Source of the DNA: Rudaea sp. 3F27F6
GTDB lineage: Bacteria; Pseudomonadota; Gammaproteobacteria; Xanthomonadales; Rhodanobacteraceae
Direction of reading: 5' to 3'
DNA: 64,000 bases
Assembly: GCF_005503555.1 (NCBI RefSeq)
Contig: NZ_SCNG01000004.1
Location: forward strand, 186,001 to 250,000
Under the pieces are notes generated by a model. The model searched no databases and was not told the DNA's origin. It was given only the letters and a program-made list of their open reading frames with translations. Positions 61,811-64,000 of the stretch are shown here, piece by piece. Made by a program: the position numbers and the translations under genes. The number at the start of each line of letters is the position of its first letter. Positions within the stretch are counted from its first letter, which is position 1.

Positions 61811-63295
61811 ATGAGCAGACTGGTCATCGTCGTGGAAAAAGCCTCGGACTGGGGCTCGTACTATCCCTCGGATAACGTCGTCGCGGCTCAGGATTATTTG
61901 AAGGAGTCGATCGACGTCGACGACGAGCGCGTGCAGGTCATCAATCTTTGCCGCAGCTACAAATATCTCGGCATCGGCTACTACGTTTCTCTGCTCGCCG
62001 AGGCACGCGGGCACAAGGTCATTCCCTCGGTGCGCACGATCAACGATCTGCGCAAGCGCGCGCTGTACGGCCTCGACATCGAAGATCTCAACCAGAAGCT
62101 GATCAAGTTCCTGCCCGAAGGCGGGCGCGACACAACCGATTTCGGCGTACTCGTGTATTTCGGCGAGACCAGCTACGCGGCCCTGTCCGATCTCGCGCGT
62201 CAGGTCTTCGAGAGTTTCCCGTGCCCGATCCTGCGCCTGGAATTCGAGCGCGAGAAGGTCTGGCAGATCAGCGCGATCAAACCGGCCGGTCTGCATACGC
62301 TGACCGACCAGCAGGAAGACTCTTTCGCCGCCGCGCTCGACAAATTCTCGAAGAAGCTCTGGCGCAAGCCGCGTGCGCGCAAGGCCTACCGTTACGACAT
62401 CGCGATGCTCGCCGACCCGAACGAGGCGATGCCGCCGTCGAACAAGCGCGCGCTGAAGTCCTTTATCGAAGCCGGCAAGGAGATCGGCATCGAGGTCGAG
62501 ATCATCGGCAAGAACGACTACACGCGTCTGGCCGAATACGACGGCCTGTTCATCCGCGAGACCACCGCGCTCGACAACCACACCTACCGCTTCGCCAACA
62601 AGGCGGAGAAGGAAGGCATGGTGGTGATCGACGATCCGGGCTCGATCCTCAAGTGCACGAACAAGATCTATCTGCACGATCTGCTTAAGTCGCGCAAACT
62701 GGCTACGCCGAAAACCGAAATCCTCTACCGCGACGACGCGAAAAAGCTCGCCGAGCTACCCGACTTGCTCGGCTTTCCGATCGTGCTGAAGATCCCGGAC
62801 GGCTCGTTCTCGCGCGGTATCGTCAAGGTGGAGACGCCCGAGCAGCTCAAGACCGCAGCCGACGATCTGTTTCAGCACACCGCCCTCGTGCTCGCTCAGG
62901 AATTCATGTTCACCGAATTCGACTGGCGCATCGGCGTGCTCGACGGCCAGGCGCTGTACGCGTGCCAGTACTTTATGTCGCGCGGGCATTGGCAGATTTA
63001 CAACCATGGCGCGAACGCGTCGCAGAAGTCCGGTGGCTTCAAGACCTTGCCCGTGCGCGACGCACCGAGCGACGTCGTCAAGCTCGCCCTGAAAGCGACC
63101 TCCTCGATCGGCGACGGCCTCTACGGCGTCGACTTGAAGCAGAACGGCGACCGCATCGTCGTCATCGAAGTCAACGACAACCCTTCGATCGACGCCGGCG
63201 TCGAGGACGATTACCTCGGCGAAGACCTTTATCGCCGCATCATGGAAGAATTCCTGCGCCGGCTCGAACGCAAGCGGCTCGGCATCACCGATTGA
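61811..63295 (+). CDS. RimK-like ATP-grasp ligase with RLAN N-terminal domain
   Basis: 494 aa. The N-terminal ~170 residues (LVIVVEKASDWGSYYPSDNV; QVINLCRSYKYLGIGYYVSL) fit the RimK-like ATP-grasp N-terminal domain, then a full ATP-grasp domain: SILKCTNKIYLHDLLKSRKL, FPIVLKIPDGSFSRGIVKVE, VLAQEFMFTEFDWRIGVLDG, VDLKQNGDRIVVIEVNDNPS (Mg-binding E/N). It should ligate an amino acid or peptide to a carboxylate using ATP. Substrate not known. Divergent GNAT neighbour suggests a shared modification pathway. Confidence 0.9.
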   Translation: MSRLVIVVEKASDWGSYYPSDNVVAAQDYLKESIDVDDERVQVINLCRSYKYLGIGYYVSLLAEARGHKVIPSVRTINDLRKRALYGLDIEDLNQKLIKFLPEGGRDTTDFGVLVYFGETSYAALSDLARQVFESFPCPILRLEFEREKVWQISAIKPAGLHTLTDQQEDSFAAALDKFSKKLWRKPRARKAYRYDIAMLADPNEAMPPSNKRALKSFIEAGKEIGIEVEIIGKNDYTRLAEYDGLFIRETTALDNHTYRFANKAEKEGMVVIDDPGSILKCTNKIYLHDLLKSRKLATPKTEILYRDDAKKLAELPDLLGFPIVLKIPDGSFSRGIVKVETPEQLKTAADDLFQHTALVLAQEFMFTEFDWRIGVLDGQALYACQYFMSRGHWQIYNHGANASQKSGGFKTLPVRDAPSDVVKLALKATSSIGDGLYGVDLKQNGDRIVVIEVNDNPSIDAGVEDDYLGEDLYRRIMEEFLRRLERKRLGITD

Positions 63296-63346
63296 GCGGA
63301 GCGCTCCGCGTCTCGAAATAAGTCTCTTCGGCGCACGTGCCCGCTC

Positions 63347-63721
63347 TTACCTGAGAAGCAACGCGGCCAGCAAGGCGCTGCTGCGACTCTCGGCACGCGC
63401 TCGCCGCCGCACGGCAGGCTTGCGCGAACGATGTGCGCGGCGCGAAGCGGGTTTTGCGCCGTGACGATGCAGCCGCGCCCAGGCCGAGTGCGACGCAGCG
63501 AACAGCGCGCGCCAACGCAGGATCAGCAACTGTGCCGCAGGCACGACCACGAGCCAGAGCGGCAGCCAGCCGATCCATTCGCTGCGACCGCGCAATGCCG
63601 GCAAGCACAACAGCGCAAGGCAGCCGAGCGCCAGCCAAGCCTGCGCGATGCGCACGGCGATTGCCGGTTCTTTCACGCCCATCGAGGGAATCGCACTTGA
63701 ATACAAGAACGTCGCACGCAT
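63347..63721 (-). CDS. Small membrane protein with Arg-rich tail, unknown
   Basis: 124 aa. ATG 63721 has GAGGAGTAGATC just upstream. Two hydrophobic segments (WLALGCLALLCLPALRG and WIGWLPLWLVVVPAAQLLIL), then a strongly basic tail with about twenty Arg. No family recognised. The alternative ATG at 63682 lacks a ribosome site. Lies 51 bases after the ligase gene, convergent. Confidence 0.6.
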   Translation of the reverse strand: MRATFLYSSAIPSMGVKEPAIAVRIAQAWLALGCLALLCLPALRGRSEWIGWLPLWLVVVPAAQLLILRWRALFAASHSAWARLHRHGAKPASRRAHRSRKPAVRRRARAESRSSALLAALLLR

Positions 63722-63879
63722 GATCTACTCCTCGCCAGATTGCGGACGAGCTTGCCGCGCGACCATCTCAGCGCCTGAGATTGCGCGGGCTCGCATCCGT
63801 AGCGTCGACGCGGCGCGTCAAATTCCGCGGCACCGGCACATTCGGTGTCTATAATGCAGACAGGACTCGAGGACTCGTG

Positions 63880-64000
63880 ATGGAAGGTTCGCACTTCCTT
63901 CAGTACATGGTGATGTTTCTCGCCGCAGCGGTGATCGCGGTGGCGTTGTCGAAACGTGCGGGGCTCGGCGCCGTACTCGGTTATCTCGGCGCGGGCGCGC
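63880..64000 (+). CDS. KefB/KefC-type monovalent cation:proton antiporter, 5' end (gene cut by window edge)
   Basis: 40 codons are visible from ATG 63880 (GAGG eight bases upstream; a GTG lies three bases earlier). The protein reads MEGSHFLQYMVMFLAAAVIA, then VALSKRAGLGAVLGYLGAGA, typical of the first two helices of CPA2 antiporters with the GYLxAG motif. It continues beyond the window. Potassium/proton exchange is inferred. Confidence 0.75.
   Translation, partial: MEGSHFLQYMVMFLAAAVIAVALSKRAGLGAVLGYLGAGA

Overview
The window is high-GC DNA with gene content typical of a Gram-negative gammaproteobacterium. It most resembles the Xanthomonadales (Rhodanobacteraceae/Lysobacter-type soil or freshwater bacteria). 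Pointers are an Oar-like TonB receptor next to a 'tryptophan halogenase' and a LacI regulator, a split B12-dependent ribonucleotide reductase (NrdJa/NrdJb), DUF885 and M13 peptidases, and REP-like palindromes carrying the GTCATTCC core. The taxon is an inference from gene content; no rRNA or tRNA gene was recognised.

Layout. 1-2.7 kb: 5' end of a TonB receptor gene, dinB (Pol IV) and a small secreted Gly/His-tailed protein. 2.7-7.3 kb: a six-gene minus-strand operon in the order of E. coli yjfI-J-K-L-M-C (DUF2170, PspA, DUF2491, DUF350, DUF1190, ATP-grasp) behind a palindromic operator. 7.4-23.2 kb: a beta-glucan utilisation locus with GH1 beta-glucosidase, alpha/beta hydrolase, CUT1-type ABC permeases and lipoprotein binding protein, a GH144-like glucanase, three small unknown secreted or membrane proteins, a flavin-dependent 'tryptophan halogenase', a TonB receptor and a LacI repressor. 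Copies of one LacI-type operator (core AACGTTT) lie at the beta-glucosidase, the glucanase and, twice, at lacI. 23.5-28.1 kb: periplasmic MsrA, a PNGase A-like secreted amidase, a thioredoxin with a WCASC active site in an operon with NrdJb, and a Lys/Ala-rich histone H1-like protein. 28.5-35.9 kb: metal efflux (CzcD, P-II-like, CzcA, CzcB, CzcC and a Cys-rich CzcI-like protein), with several ATGA overlaps. 36-42.4 kb: M13 metallopeptidase, aldehyde dehydrogenase/SDR pair, DUF885 protein. 42.4-47.5 kb: a three-gene signalling operon made of a hybrid kinase with a periplasmic CxxCH haem motif, a single receiver, and an HPt-REC-REC-GGDEF protein. 47.6-49.8 kb: NrdJa, the catalytic partner of NrdJb 20 kb away. 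50.7-52.8 kb: DUF2239-DUF1330-alpha/beta hydrolase operon behind a TTTACCCGG/CCGGGTAAA operator. 53-64 kb: DegP/Q protease, PstS-like protein, HAD phosphatase, oligopeptidase B, UPF0114 protein, an ECF sigma/anti-sigma/secreted-protein operon, a GNAT divergent from a RimK-like ATP-grasp ligase, a small membrane protein, and the 5' end of a KefB/C-type antiporter gene.

How parts work together. The glucan locus looks like a self-contained uptake and degradation circuit: TonB import, GH144 cleavage, ABC uptake and GH1 hydrolysis. It lacks its own ABC ATPase. NrdJa, NrdJb and the thioredoxin are likely one deoxyribonucleotide-making system. The kinase-receiver-GGDEF trio is probably a haem/redox-to-c-di-GMP relay.

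Most promising for follow-up: the LacI operator set and the two small secreted proteins around the halogenase, the NrdJb-WCASC thioredoxin operon, the haem-kinase relay with an unexplained intrinsic terminator upstream, and the ECF-sigma operon with its secreted third gene. No CRISPR array, prophage or transposase gene was seen.
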